Assembly: GCA_002862125.1 (NCBI GenBank)
Contig: PHSP01000001.1
Span: forward strand, 1,770,501 to 1,834,500
From: Methylobacter sp. KS41
GTDB lineage: Bacteria; Pseudomonadota; Gammaproteobacteria; Methylococcales; Methylomonadaceae
Direction: 5' to 3'
DNA: 64,000 bases
The notes beneath the pieces are model-generated. The model did no database searches and was not told where the DNA came from. It worked only from the letters and a program-made list of their open reading frames with translations. The translations under genes and the position numbers were made by a program. Of this stretch, positions 10,359-18,610 are shown piece by piece. Numbering within the stretch: position 1 is the stretch's first letter; the number at the start of each line of letters is the position of its first letter.

Positions 10359-11561
10359 TCAGTACAGCAAAAACGCCGAACGCTCTTTTTCCCACGCCAG
10401 CTCATCCACTCTTGCAATCGCCTCCAAATCTTCCGGCACGGCGCAGGCATCATCCACCCATTCGCGCATCAGCGGCGAGCCATTGATTACGTCGATTGCC
10501 AATCGATCAAGCTCATACTCGTATGGAAAATCGCGCCACAGCGGGTAATCAGGCTGTTGCAAGCGCAACGCCTTGAACGCCAGCGCCTGCAAGCGCCATG
10601 GGCGGAAAGCGGCGTGATCGTAAGCGGTATCTTCCACATGGATTTGCACCCCGGCGCAAAGCTTGCCCGCGTGCTTGTGAAAAGTGGGTTCAAACCAGCA
10701 CTCCCGCAGGCGGCAACCAGCCAGCCATTGCGGAGCCATAGTGCGCATTATTTTGATGAGTGCTTTAGCATCAATGTCCGGAGCGCCGAATATTTCCAAT
10801 GGCCGGGTCGTGCCGCGGCCTTCCGAGAGGGTTGTGCCTTCCAGCATCACTGTTCCGGCATAACAGCGGGTCATCCACAGGTTTGGCGCATTGGGGCTGG
10901 GGTTGATCCAAGCGCATTCACCCAGCGGCCAGCCGTAACCGGGCGCTGACTCCGGTTGCCAGCCTTGCATCGTGATAATCCGGCAATCCACGTCTAGCGC
11001 CAAGGTAACAATGAACCAACGGGCCAGCTCGCCCATCGTCAAGCCGTGGCGCATCGGCATCGCTCCAGCGCCGACAAAGCTCTCCCAGCCCTGGCGTAGC
11101 GTCAAACCCTCAACAGGGCGGCCTGCCGGATTGGGACGGTCGAGTATCCATACCGCTTTTTGATGCGCTGCCGCCGCTTCCAGCACATAGCGCAGAGTCG
11201 TGATAAAGGTGTAAATGCGGCAACCGAGATCCTGCAAATCGACCAGCAGTACATCGAAAGTATCCATCATTGCGTCCGTCGGGCGGCGCACTTCCCCATA
11301 AAGGCTAAACACAGGAATGCCATGAGCAGGATCGATGAAATCGGGGGATTCCATCATATTATCCTGCTTGTCTCCGCGCAGACCATGCTGCGGGCCAAAC
11401 GCAGCTCTGAGTTTGATGTCAGGCAAACCGGCCAGCGCATCCAGCGCATGCGTCAAATTCTGAGTCACCGAGGCCGGATGCGCCAGCAATGCCACGCGCT
11501 TTCCGGCTAACGGTTTGCGCAACGCGGCGTCTTCAAGTAAACGGTCAATACCAAATTTCAT
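10359..11561 (-). CDS. NamZ-like exo-beta-N-acetylmuramidase (DUF1343)
   Basis: 400 residues covering the whole DUF1343 family, founded by NamZ of Bacillus subtilis (glycoside hydrolase family GH171), which releases terminal MurNAc from peptidoglycan fragments. Family features seen: AFGPQHGLRGDKQDNM near residues 54-69, LLVDLQDLGCRIYTF near 105-119, LDRPNPAGRPVEG near 140-152, and NLWMTRCYAGTVMLEGTTLSEGRG-type residues in the middle. The commoner GPEHG box reads GPQHG here (Gln58). No signal peptide is visible, so a cytoplasmic role in wall recycling is likely. It follows the DOMON-like gene by 13 bases on the same strand, suggesting one transcript. Family call is strong, exact substrate inferred. 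Confidence 0.85.
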   Translation of the reverse strand: MKFGIDRLLEDAALRKPLAGKRVALLAHPASVTQNLTHALDALAGLPDIKLRAAFGPQHGLRGDKQDNMMESPDFIDPAHGIPVFSLYGEVRRPTDAMMDTFDVLLVDLQDLGCRIYTFITTLRYVLEAAAAHQKAVWILDRPNPAGRPVEGLTLRQGWESFVGAGAMPMRHGLTMGELARWFIVTLALDVDCRIITMQGWQPESAPGYGWPLGECAWINPSPNAPNLWMTRCYAGTVMLEGTTLSEGRGTTRPLEIFGAPDIDAKALIKIMRTMAPQWLAGCRLRECWFEPTFHKHAGKLCAGVQIHVEDTAYDHAAFRPWRLQALAFKALRLQQPDYPLWRDFPYEYELDRLAIDVINGSPLMREWVDDACAVPEDLEAIARVDELAWEKERSAFLLY

Positions 11562-11574
11562 AGTTTTTTGTGGA

Positions 11575-12120
11575 TTAGGTTTGATTTAGTGACAGAATGA
11601 AGCCCTCGCGATGGTGGAAATCAGGGCTGGCCTCAGGATGTTGTAATGCCCAATGAGAACAAGTGCCATCATTGGCCTCTATCACTGCGGTCAGAGCAAG
11701 CTGAAACGGCTTGCCGGTGTTATTCCGGGGCAAATCAGCTGCGGCGATAACCGCTTCCAGCAGCAAATGCTCATGGGTTCGCGCAAAACGGATAGACGGT
11801 CTCCGGCTGGCTGTCCAGGCGCTACGCACACGGTAGCAACTGAACGCATAAGCCGCCCACTGGCTGGACGGTGAAAAATTGAATTCATGATAATTTGCTT
11901 CGCCTTCGACGGCAACGAACACTTCAAAACAGGTATGCTCCCATAATCCGTCCACAGCATCAGGCGGTTGCGGTGCCGGAATCCGTATTTGCGCCAAATC
12001 GCCTGTCAATTCATAGCTTAGTTGCAGATCGCCTTGAGGCTCTGCTTCAACCTTAACTTGCATGGCCTGCACAGCGTTACACACTCTGCCGGCGTGACAA
12101 ATCAGTTCCTTGTTAAACAT
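11575..12120 (-). CDS. DOMON-like ligand-binding domain protein
   Basis: 181 residues resembling the bacterial DOMON-like family: a beta-sandwich with LWEHTCFEVFV near residues 63-73, YHEFNFSPSSQWAAYAF near 80-96 and a terminal HHREGF. DOMON folds bind sugars or haem; the ligand here is unknown. No signal peptide is present. It is encoded just before the NamZ-like gene (13-base gap), and this pairing suggests a function with wall sugars. ATG start chosen because the family begins close to this point. The upstream 301 bases separate it from the MFS transporter gene of the same direction. Confidence 0.7.
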   Translation of the reverse strand: MFNKELICHAGRVCNAVQAMQVKVEAEPQGDLQLSYELTGDLAQIRIPAPQPPDAVDGLWEHTCFEVFVAVEGEANYHEFNFSPSSQWAAYAFSCYRVRSAWTASRRPSIRFARTHEHLLLEAVIAAADLPRNNTGKPFQLALTAVIEANDGTCSHWALQHPEASPDFHHREGFILSLNQT

Positions 12121-12230
12121 TATTTTTCTCTACCCAATTCGAAGCGGATCAATTCTTCATTAATTATTTAAAGCATCAGAAACAATTTCCGGAGGCTGGC
12201 AAAACCGGAACCGGCGGCAATACATAATGT

Positions 12231-12301
12231 AGCGCGCGCCAAGCGCGCCGGAGATCGGAATTACGATTAAACGTCAATTAAAAAGGCGTGCGCGGCACGC
12301 C
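12231..12301. repeat. REP-like palindromic cluster
   Basis: Two GC-rich hairpins lie in an otherwise AT-rich gap of 12121-12421: GCGCGC/GCGCGC at 12232-12248 and GGCGTGC/GCACGCC at 12285-12301. They look like a small dispersed repeat between the transporter gene and the DOMON-like gene. No gene is seen in this gap. Confidence 0.5.
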
Positions 12302-12421
12302 CTATCGGACTACGCCATGTTGCCATGAATTCCTCGAACTTAATAATCACGCCGGACCGAAGCAATTATATTGGCTAATAATCCATCATGCTTATTTATT
12401 ACGCTAAAAATATCACCTGAA

Positions 12422-14110
12422 TTATTCTGTCGCCCTTTGTTCAGCCAGAAACGTGCGCTTGGCAATCAGGATGGCCAGCATCGGCAGAGCAAAACCCAGC
12501 AACGCGACGGTGATCAAGAGTCCGCCCAATTGGCTGTAGTCGGCAGACACAGTTACCATGCCGGATGTGTCTTTGACTTCCCGCGTGATTACAAACCACT
12601 GATTGAGCGCCTTGGTCAACAGTTGCGAAAGCGACAGGGCCAGATTTACAAAAGCCGCCATCACCGCGAAATAAGTCGCCTTGAGCTGTTCTGGCGCTGA
12701 ATTAGCGATCCAGGCCAGCATCGGAATCATGGCGATCTGCCCCAAAGGCGATTCCAGCGCCGTATCGATCAACGCAATAAAACGGGCATCCACAACGCCG
12801 CCGGTATGCGCCTGGGTCCAATTTTGAACGCCATAAAACAGAGCAATATTCGGCAGGTAAAGAACCGTCAATGCTACAGTAAGAATGGCGATAATATAGG
12901 TTATCGGGCGCTCGGCCATGAAGCGCCTAAACAGGAACATCCCGAACAAAGTCAATGCACTGGAAATCAAGGATAATTGCGACAGAAACTGCTGATCGAA
13001 ATCAAGCGCGTCAATCATCCACCAGGTCTCCCCCGCCCCCGTGGTTGGCGCCGCCCGGAACGCGAAAATCACCAATGCCGTGCCGAACAACTGATTCCTT
13101 TCACGAACGTCAAGCTCTTGCGTCAAATGCCACATAAGGAACAATACGATGGCAAGTGACCCGGCAAACACTATCTCCTCGTTGTTGCGCACATCGGTCA
13201 GCCCCATGATGGCCGCGAACAAGGTAAAGCCAAGCCCTCCGCCCAACAGCCACCAGTTGATTTCAGGCAGCTCAGTTGCAGGCCTGCCCAACAAGCGCTT
13301 AATGTCGGCAACCTCATAGCCAAGAGCTGCAAGCCGCCATTCCTCTTGGGAACGCTGCCAGGAAGACAATAAAACGCCGCCGATTGAGATGACCGGAATC
13401 AGCAATGCCCAGTGATAAACAGAGAGATAAACCGCCGCTTTTTGCGCAGCGTTCATTTTCTCTACGCCGCTGAATAAATAGACATTGGCTGCCGCCACCA
13501 TCAGCGTACCACCGATAATAGCCACCCGTCCCAGGGTCTGCATGGTAGTGTGCGCAAGCATTATTTGCTCTTGTGCAATAGGCTTGCCCTGCGCATCGAA
13601 ACGCGCTACCGCCTCCACGGTCATGGCGTCGGCGACAATATCCTGCATGACATAACCGACCGGCGCCAGCAGTGACGCCAGAATATACCAGTTTTCCGCA
13701 GGCATCAGATGGGTCATATAGTCAAGATCCGCCAGCAAGTAAGTCATGATCAGCAAACTTGCAGTGATCAGCGCCGCGCCCAGATAGATCAATCCGGCCT
13801 TAAACCGCCACAGCAAGTCCACCAGATGACCGAGCGGCATCTTCAGCGCCCATGGCAGCATGACCCAAAAGCTCAGGGCCGCCAGAAATTCGGCGGATAA
13901 ACCGAGATATTCCTTGACGAAAAAAGTGCCGACGATACCGGTTAATCCGGATACGCCCGCCGCCAGATAAACCATCAGCGGCGGCACATAACTCAAGCGC
14001 ATCTGCCGCGCAAGATCGTAAACATTGCGATCCAGCCACTTGCGCCACCGAAGCAAGAGGCTGGTAGCAGCGGGTTTATCACTATCACTTAAGTTTTGAT
14101 TTCCGGCCAT
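12422..14110 (-). CDS. MFS permease, AmpG/BT1 (folate-biopterin)-like
   Basis: 562 residues with about twelve to fourteen hydrophobic segments and a cytoplasmic N-terminus (MAGNQNLSDSDKPAATS). The motif GYVMQDIVADAMTVEAV near residues 148-164 resembles the SQDIVxDA box of AmpG-type muropeptide permeases and of the BT1 folate-biopterin branch; ALKMPLGHLVDLLWRFKAG near residues 85-103 fits the loop 2-3 signature of the superfamily. The substrate cannot be read from sequence. Its position upstream of a NamZ-like muramidase and a DOMON-like gene on the same strand suggests cell-wall sugar or muropeptide transport, but this is inference. The protein is longer than AmpG (about 490), mainly through larger central loops. 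Confidence 0.75.
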   Translation of the reverse strand: MAGNQNLSDSDKPAATSLLLRWRKWLDRNVYDLARQMRLSYVPPLMVYLAAGVSGLTGIVGTFFVKEYLGLSAEFLAALSFWVMLPWALKMPLGHLVDLLWRFKAGLIYLGAALITASLLIMTYLLADLDYMTHLMPAENWYILASLLAPVGYVMQDIVADAMTVEAVARFDAQGKPIAQEQIMLAHTTMQTLGRVAIIGGTLMVAAANVYLFSGVEKMNAAQKAAVYLSVYHWALLIPVISIGGVLLSSWQRSQEEWRLAALGYEVADIKRLLGRPATELPEINWWLLGGGLGFTLFAAIMGLTDVRNNEEIVFAGSLAIVLFLMWHLTQELDVRERNQLFGTALVIFAFRAAPTTGAGETWWMIDALDFDQQFLSQLSLISSALTLFGMFLFRRFMAERPITYIIAILTVALTVLYLPNIALFYGVQNWTQAHTGGVVDARFIALIDTALESPLGQIAMIPMLAWIANSAPEQLKATYFAVMAAFVNLALSLSQLLTKALNQWFVITREVKDTSGMVTVSADYSQLGGLLITVALLGFALPMLAILIAKRTFLAEQRATE

Positions 14111-14170
14111 AAATTATCCTGATAGGTCATTGTGGTTGACTGATAATAATATTGTATTCCGACTTCAGGA

Positions 14171-14184
14171 GAACTTATAAGTTC
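14171..14184. promoter_or_regulatory. Perfect 14-bp palindrome upstream of the MFS gene
   Basis: GAACTTATAAGTTC is a perfect dyad 61 bases upstream of the MFS start. It is a possible operator for a dimeric regulator; no matching regulator gene is adjacent. Confidence 0.35.
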
Positions 14185-14288
14185 TGAAAGAGGATATATG
14201 GAATCAATGAATCAAGTACCAAGAATCCATCAAGTCTGACTCTGAGTTACATGCTAGAATATGCTACCTTGCCTAACCGCTATGTAAA

Positions 14289-14308
14289 GTGGCCCCCTCT
14301 GTCCAGAC
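14289..14308 (+). mobile_element. Solo insertion-sequence end (IS3-type remnant)
   Basis: GTGGCCCCCTCTGTCCAGAC closely resembles both ends of the IS3-type remnant at 54207-54598 (GTGGCCCCTAAAATCCAGAC and GTGGTTCCATAAGTCCAGAC). No transposase is left beside it. It lies in a gene-free stretch (14111-14620) in which I see no other feature apart from AT-rich sequence. Confidence 0.5.
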
Positions 14309-14620
14309 AAATATTCATTGAGTTTAAGATAGAGTCCTGTCCACATTACAGCTGAATGGCGCTGTCCCAATTCTTCTATACGGAGTAGAGTACTCCCTAT
14401 TGCCCACAACAAATTATTCAAAAATTAAGTCATTTCCTTTTTCATTTCAATACATTGTTATTATTGCGCCGCAGGCATTTTGATATTCCTTTATGTTTAC
14501 TGCGGCGGAATGTGGTCAAAGGGTGAATTAGTGTGGGTAAGCTCGTGGTAAACTGCCTAAGCAGTTTTCTATCAGCTTATCCACACGTTCCGAAGGAAAT
14601 TCACGCTTTGTCCACATGGG

Positions 14621-14770
14621 CAGCTGTGGATGGATGCCTTAAGCAACAGAAACCTGACAACTCATACTTACGACGAAAACAAGGCCATAGAAGTTGTTGC
14701 TAAAATCAGAGACCATTATTTCCCGGCTTTACGGCAATTGTATCTTCGCATGAGTTCCGAGCTGACATGA
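14621..14770 (+). pseudogene. C-terminal remnant of HI0074/HepT-type HEPN protein
   Basis: The frame ending at TGA 14768 reads QLWMDALSNRNLTTHTYDEN and continues to YFPALRQLY, matching the C-terminal half of the HI0074-type nucleotidyltransferase substrate-binding (HEPN) proteins with their RNLTxHTY signature. The N-terminal half is missing: upstream of about 14600 no family sequence is seen and a stop lies at 14558. It overlaps the following MNT gene by four bases (ATGA), the usual layout of this toxin-antitoxin-like pair. Judged to be a truncated, inactive copy. Confidence 0.75.
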
Positions 14771-15080
14771 TGGATACGGGACTGACTCAAGCCGACATAA
14801 AACGCATCGCAGCCGCGATTAAACAATTTCCTGAAATTGACGATGCCGTTATTTTCGTCTCCCGCGCAAAAGGAACGTACAAAAATGCATCCGATGTTGA
14901 TCTGGCGATTAAGGGCCGTGCCGTCACAAGTGAAACAATTAAACGGTTGAGCTTTTTACTCAATGAAGAATTGCCATTGCCGTATTTTTTGATGTCGTGC
15001 ATTATGAATCGTTGGAAAGCCAGCTGCTTGTAGAGCATATCGATAGAGCCGGAATGCCGCTGACATTATTTGACAACTAA
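14767..15080 (+). pseudogene. Frameshifted MNT nucleotidyltransferase (HI0073/MntA type)
   Basis: A minimal Pol-beta-type nucleotidyltransferase, the antitoxin-like partner of HEPN proteins. Residues 30-48 carry FVSRAKGTYKNASDVDLAI, in which the first Gly of the usual GSRAKG box is Val31, while the two catalytic Asp of SDxD (Asp43, Asp45) remain. After LPLPY the frame breaks at a run of six T (near 14985-14990); one extra base restores FFDVVHYESLE and a normal end LTLFDN at 15080. Either a genuine decay mutation or a homopolymer error. Together with the truncated HEPN partner it indicates a dying module. Confidence 0.75.
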
Positions 15081-15083
15081 AAT

Positions 15084-16418
15084 ATGAATTTTATCAATAA
15101 CATTCCCCCGCTGGCATGGACCTTAATAGGTCTTTTAATCGGCGGATTCACAATGCGCCTGTTGAACGGCAAGGATAAAACCCTGACCCGGCAACTCTTG
15201 ACCGATCTTGCCGTCACAGAAGAAAAGCTAAAACAGTTGCAAAGTCGCGAAGCCGAATTCAAACAGTTGCAGCAATTGTTTATCGAGACCAAAACTCACA
15301 ATGCCGAATTGCAAACCCGAATGGATGAGCAAGCGAAAAATACGGCGGAAAAATTTAAGCTGTTGCTGGATGCGGAATTGCGCCTGAACATCCAATTTGA
15401 AAATCTGGCCGGGAAAATTTTCGACGAACGCAATAGGCAATTTACCGAACACAGTAAAATCAGCCTGGACCATATCGTTAAGCCGTTGCGCGAGCAGCTG
15501 GGCGAATTCAAACAACGCATCGAAACGGTTTATGACAACGAGAACAAAGACCGTATTTCCCTGCGCGAGGAAATTATCTCGTTAAGACGCGATACCGCGC
15601 AAATGAATCAGGAAGCGCTTAACCTGACACGCGCTTTAAAAGGCGACAAAAAAACCCAGGGCAACTGGGGCGAAATGATACTGGAAACCGTACTGGAAAA
15701 ATCAGGACTGCGAAAAGGCATAGAGTACGAAACACAGGGCGCGTTCCGGGATGAAAATAACCGGCTGTTTAAGCCCGATGTGATAGTCCGGCTGCCCGAG
15801 AACAAGGATGTGGTTATTGATTCCAAGGTGTCTTTGCTGGCTTATGAACGCTATTGTTCAACCGAAGATGACCAGGAGCGGGTGCTGGCGTTAAAACAGC
15901 ATACCGAAGCGGTGCGGGAACACATCAAGAGCTTGAGCAACAAGGATTATTCCGGCTTAAAAGGCCTAAGGTCGCTAGATTTTGTACTGCTGTTTATGCC
16001 GATTGAATCAGCCTTCATTGCCGCCTTTCAGGCAGATGAACGTTTATTTACCGACGCTTTCGAGCATAAAATTATCGTGGTCACGCCGACTACTTTATTA
16101 GCCACTTTGCGCACAATCGAAAATATCTGGCGCTACGAACGCCAGAATGAAAATGCCAGAGCAATAGCCGAAAAAGCCGGCATCGTTTATGACAAAATAC
16201 GCGGCTTCGTGGAAGACCTGGATAAACTCGGCAAGCAATTAAGCACCGTCCACATGACTTATGACAGCGTTATGAATAAATTAACCAGGGGAAATGGCAA
16301 TTTGATCCGTCAGGCAAGCAGTTTTGTTGATTTGGGAGTCAAGGTGAAGAAAACAATGCCCAAGAACATTACTGAACAGGCCGGAGTCGAAACTGATGAA
16401 AGCAAAAATCAATCCTAG
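15084..16418 (+). CDS. rmuC: DNA recombination protein RmuC
   Basis: 444 residues with the full RmuC layout: an N-terminal membrane anchor (PPLAWTLIGLLIGGF, residues 9-23), a long coiled coil (about 35-195) and a PD-(D/E)XK-like nuclease core containing GNWGEMILETVLEKSGL, FKPDVIVRLP and VVIDSKVSLLAYERY. RmuC limits recombination at inverted repeats in E. coli. The start lies three bases after the MNT remnant, ATG with a preceding AT-rich leader. The gene is followed by a 640-base gene-free stretch. High confidence. Confidence 0.95.
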   Translation: MNFINNIPPLAWTLIGLLIGGFTMRLLNGKDKTLTRQLLTDLAVTEEKLKQLQSREAEFKQLQQLFIETKTHNAELQTRMDEQAKNTAEKFKLLLDAELRLNIQFENLAGKIFDERNRQFTEHSKISLDHIVKPLREQLGEFKQRIETVYDNENKDRISLREEIISLRRDTAQMNQEALNLTRALKGDKKTQGNWGEMILETVLEKSGLRKGIEYETQGAFRDENNRLFKPDVIVRLPENKDVVIDSKVSLLAYERYCSTEDDQERVLALKQHTEAVREHIKSLSNKDYSGLKGLRSLDFVLLFMPIESAFIAAFQADERLFTDAFEHKIIVVTPTTLLATLRTIENIWRYERQNENARAIAEKAGIVYDKIRGFVEDLDKLGKQLSTVHMTYDSVMNKLTRGNGNLIRQASSFVDLGVKVKKTMPKNITEQAGVETDESKNQS

Positions 16419-16543
16419 CGATTTCCCGCAATGAATAGCCCTAACTCACCGGTTTTTATACATTTAATCTTGTGTAACTATTTATGATGAAGTAAAAATA
16501 CCGCTCATGTCGGTGAAGGTAGATTGAGGAGAATTAAAATAAG

Positions 16544-16566
16544 GCGGATCCTTGATTTTGATCCGC
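16544..16566. terminator. Hairpin in the rmuC-guaD convergent gap
   Basis: GCGGATC (16544-16550) pairs with GATCCGC (16560-16566). Read leftward it is followed by a T-rich run (CCTTATTTTAATT), so it could end transcripts coming from the guaD operon. Nothing else coding is seen in 16419-17058. Confidence 0.45.
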
Positions 16567-16694
16567 TCATCCTAATCTTCTCCGAAGGTTAAAGGAACTT
16601 GGCCCGCTTCAACTCTTTTTTCCAAACAAGTAACAGTTACTGCGTGTAAAATCAGATGCGTAGCTTGCCTGCTTCGCGATGTCCGGGATAAAAG

Positions 16695-16723
16695 AAAGGC
16701 GCTTAATATTTAAGCGCCTTTTG
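16695..16723. terminator. Bidirectional terminator between rmuC and guaD-like gene
   Basis: AAAGGCGCTTA (16695-16705) and TAAGCGCCTTT (16711-16721) form a perfect eleven-base stem with T- and A-rich sides, a classic two-way terminator for the converging rmuC and metA-guaD transcripts. Confidence 0.8.
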
Positions 16724-17058
16724 AGGGTCAATACACAGGAGGGATCAAGCGTTTGTAATATATTAAGCAGTTACTATGCCAAAATTGTTTCAACGCATAT
16801 TCTATAAAGTGTAACGCACTTTTAATCGCCTTCCGTTTATCTTTACTTGCTTTTTTGCACAAATTAAAGCAGAAATTGGCGGATAACGCCCCTATTTAGT
16901 GCATTTGACGTTTCTTTGATGACTATAAAACCGTGAATTAGCGTGCCATGCGTAAATAATTGATATATCCGGTGGAAGCGTTGCCGGTAAAAAATCCGTG
17001 GACCAAACTGACTTAGACAATATCATACGGATGAGCCATCCAGCCATTGAAAATAGCG

Positions 17059-17526
17059 TCAGTACACCACCTTGTCACTTTTTTCATTCCATAGTTTAAA
17101 GGGCTGCAAAGCATTGGGAAGGTTTAAATGGTACATGGCAATAGCGCGCTTCGACGGTGGAACCAAAATTTCATCATAAATGAAACTATCATCAAAATTG
17201 GCGGTAGCGGCGTCAAAACGATTACAGGCATAATAAACTTTTGCAAGTCTAGCCCAGTAGATTGCGCCTAAACACATAGGACAAGGCTCGCAGCTGGTAT
17301 AGAGAATGCAGCCGCGGAGCTGAAAATCATTAAGCTCTTTACACGCCATTCGTATCGCCACAATCTCTGCATGAGCGGTAGGATCAAGCATGCAGCTAAC
17401 CTTGTTGCCGCTGGCAGCAATTAGTTGATTATCTTTTACAATTATCGCGCCATACGGACCTCCCTGTCCCGACGTGACATTGTCTGACGCCAAACCAACC
17501 GCTTGCTGCAAAAATTTTTCGTGCAC
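17059..17526 (-). CDS. Nucleoside/guanine deaminase, GuaD-like
   Basis: 155 residues of the cytidine deaminase-like zinc hydrolases. The active site is complete: TAHAEIVAIR gives His52 and the proton-shuttling Glu54, SCEPCPMCLGAIYWA gives Cys82 and Cys85. The C-terminal region FDDSFIYDEILVPPSKRAI and the final KVVY are the B. subtilis guanine deaminase pattern, so conversion of guanine to xanthine is the best guess. Starts at GTG directly after the metA stop (TAG|GTG), so translation is probably coupled; it is the last gene of a four-gene leftward operon. Other purine or nucleoside substrates remain possible. Confidence 0.88.
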   Translation of the reverse strand: MHEKFLQQAVGLASDNVTSGQGGPYGAIIVKDNQLIAASGNKVSCMLDPTAHAEIVAIRMACKELNDFQLRGCILYTSCEPCPMCLGAIYWARLAKVYYACNRFDAATANFDDSFIYDEILVPPSKRAIAMYHLNLPNALQPFKLWNEKSDKVVY

Positions 17527-18591
17527 CTATAGGCCCAAAGGATTGTCCAGGTCTACACCATCCATAAAAGGGAAGCGTCTATCCTGATTGGTGAGTTGAT
17601 ATATTTTGCCTAACCAGTTGTTGAAAACGGCTTTTGCCGTATCTCTCCAGGTGTTGTCAATATGTTCTAGGATCAGGGTCTCGGGAAACTCATCAGGTTT
17701 TTTATCAGTATATCTGACCGATTTGATATGCCGCTCATAACCGGAAAGAATTCGCTGCGCGATTTCATTAAAATAATGTTCCGGAAAAGGCGGATAGTCG
17801 GATATTTCACCGCGATAAAAGCGCATCACTTCCCTTTTATATTCTTTTAACAAACTAATGTCATCGTATTCCGGATGGCCCTGAAAGAACACAATGCGAA
17901 AGCCATCGGGACTGACCGCCAGATGCACGCCGGCTTCTTTGCTGGCTGCAAGAACCTTTATCCCGCATCGTTCCATGTCGCTTTGAAATATTTCATTGTA
18001 GCGGGAATGAGGCACATCAAAGCGGGTGTTAATTTCCGCGACTAAAGGATGGGTTCGATTGATAATTTTATGGGAAAACACGCCCCAGCGTTTGGCGGGC
18101 AGGCGGGTGCGCTCAATGCCGTAACAGTTTTGAATGACGGCATGGGTAGCAAGGCATGAGCACAGTACAGAAGTGACATTTACCTTGGCCCAGGAAAATA
18201 CCTCCATGAGCGGTTGCCAAAAGTCTTCTTCGGGCAGTCTGGGGTGGGTAACATTGGCGCCGCTGATAATCAAGGCATCCAGGCCATCCTGTTTGATTTT
18301 TTCAAACGGCTCGTAATATTTATCAATATGCGCCTGCGCTTCCGGACTTCGGTTCAGACCCGCTACGGTAAAAGGATGGACATGGAATTGAACGATTTGA
18401 TTACAAGCTCCCACCAGCCGGAAAAATTGTCTTTCTGTCGCCTCCAACGCGGCATCGGGCATTATATTAAGCAGACCGATATGCATTTCCCTGATATCCT
18501 GTTGACTGGCGCGATCCGGCGCTAATATTTCTTCGCCTTCATCACGCAGGCGCTGAAAAGTGGGTAAATCAATATGCGCAACTAAAGGCAT
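17527..18591 (-). CDS. metA: Homoserine O-succinyltransferase (MetA family)
   Basis: 354 residues of the MetA (HTS) family, first committed step of methionine synthesis: acyl transfer from acyl-CoA to homoserine. Features: MHIGLLNIMPDAALEATERQF near residues 36-56, YYEPFEKI near 92-99, the catalytic cysteine probably Cys146 in LCSCLATHA, and the His of FFQGHPEYDD. The C-terminal tail is longer than in E. coli MetA (309 residues). Acetyl- versus succinyl-CoA use cannot be decided by eye. It lies 19 bases after the P-loop gene and abuts the guanine deaminase gene. No SAM riboswitch was seen upstream of the operon. Confidence 0.9.
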   Translation of the reverse strand: MPLVAHIDLPTFQRLRDEGEEILAPDRASQQDIREMHIGLLNIMPDAALEATERQFFRLVGACNQIVQFHVHPFTVAGLNRSPEAQAHIDKYYEPFEKIKQDGLDALIISGANVTHPRLPEEDFWQPLMEVFSWAKVNVTSVLCSCLATHAVIQNCYGIERTRLPAKRWGVFSHKIINRTHPLVAEINTRFDVPHSRYNEIFQSDMERCGIKVLAASKEAGVHLAVSPDGFRIVFFQGHPEYDDISLLKEYKREVMRFYRGEISDYPPFPEHYFNEIAQRILSGYERHIKSVRYTDKKPDEFPETLILEHIDNTWRDTAKAVFNNWLGKIYQLTNQDRRFPFMDGVDLDNPLGL

Positions 18592-18610
18592 AATAAATAT
18601 TCCTTATTCA

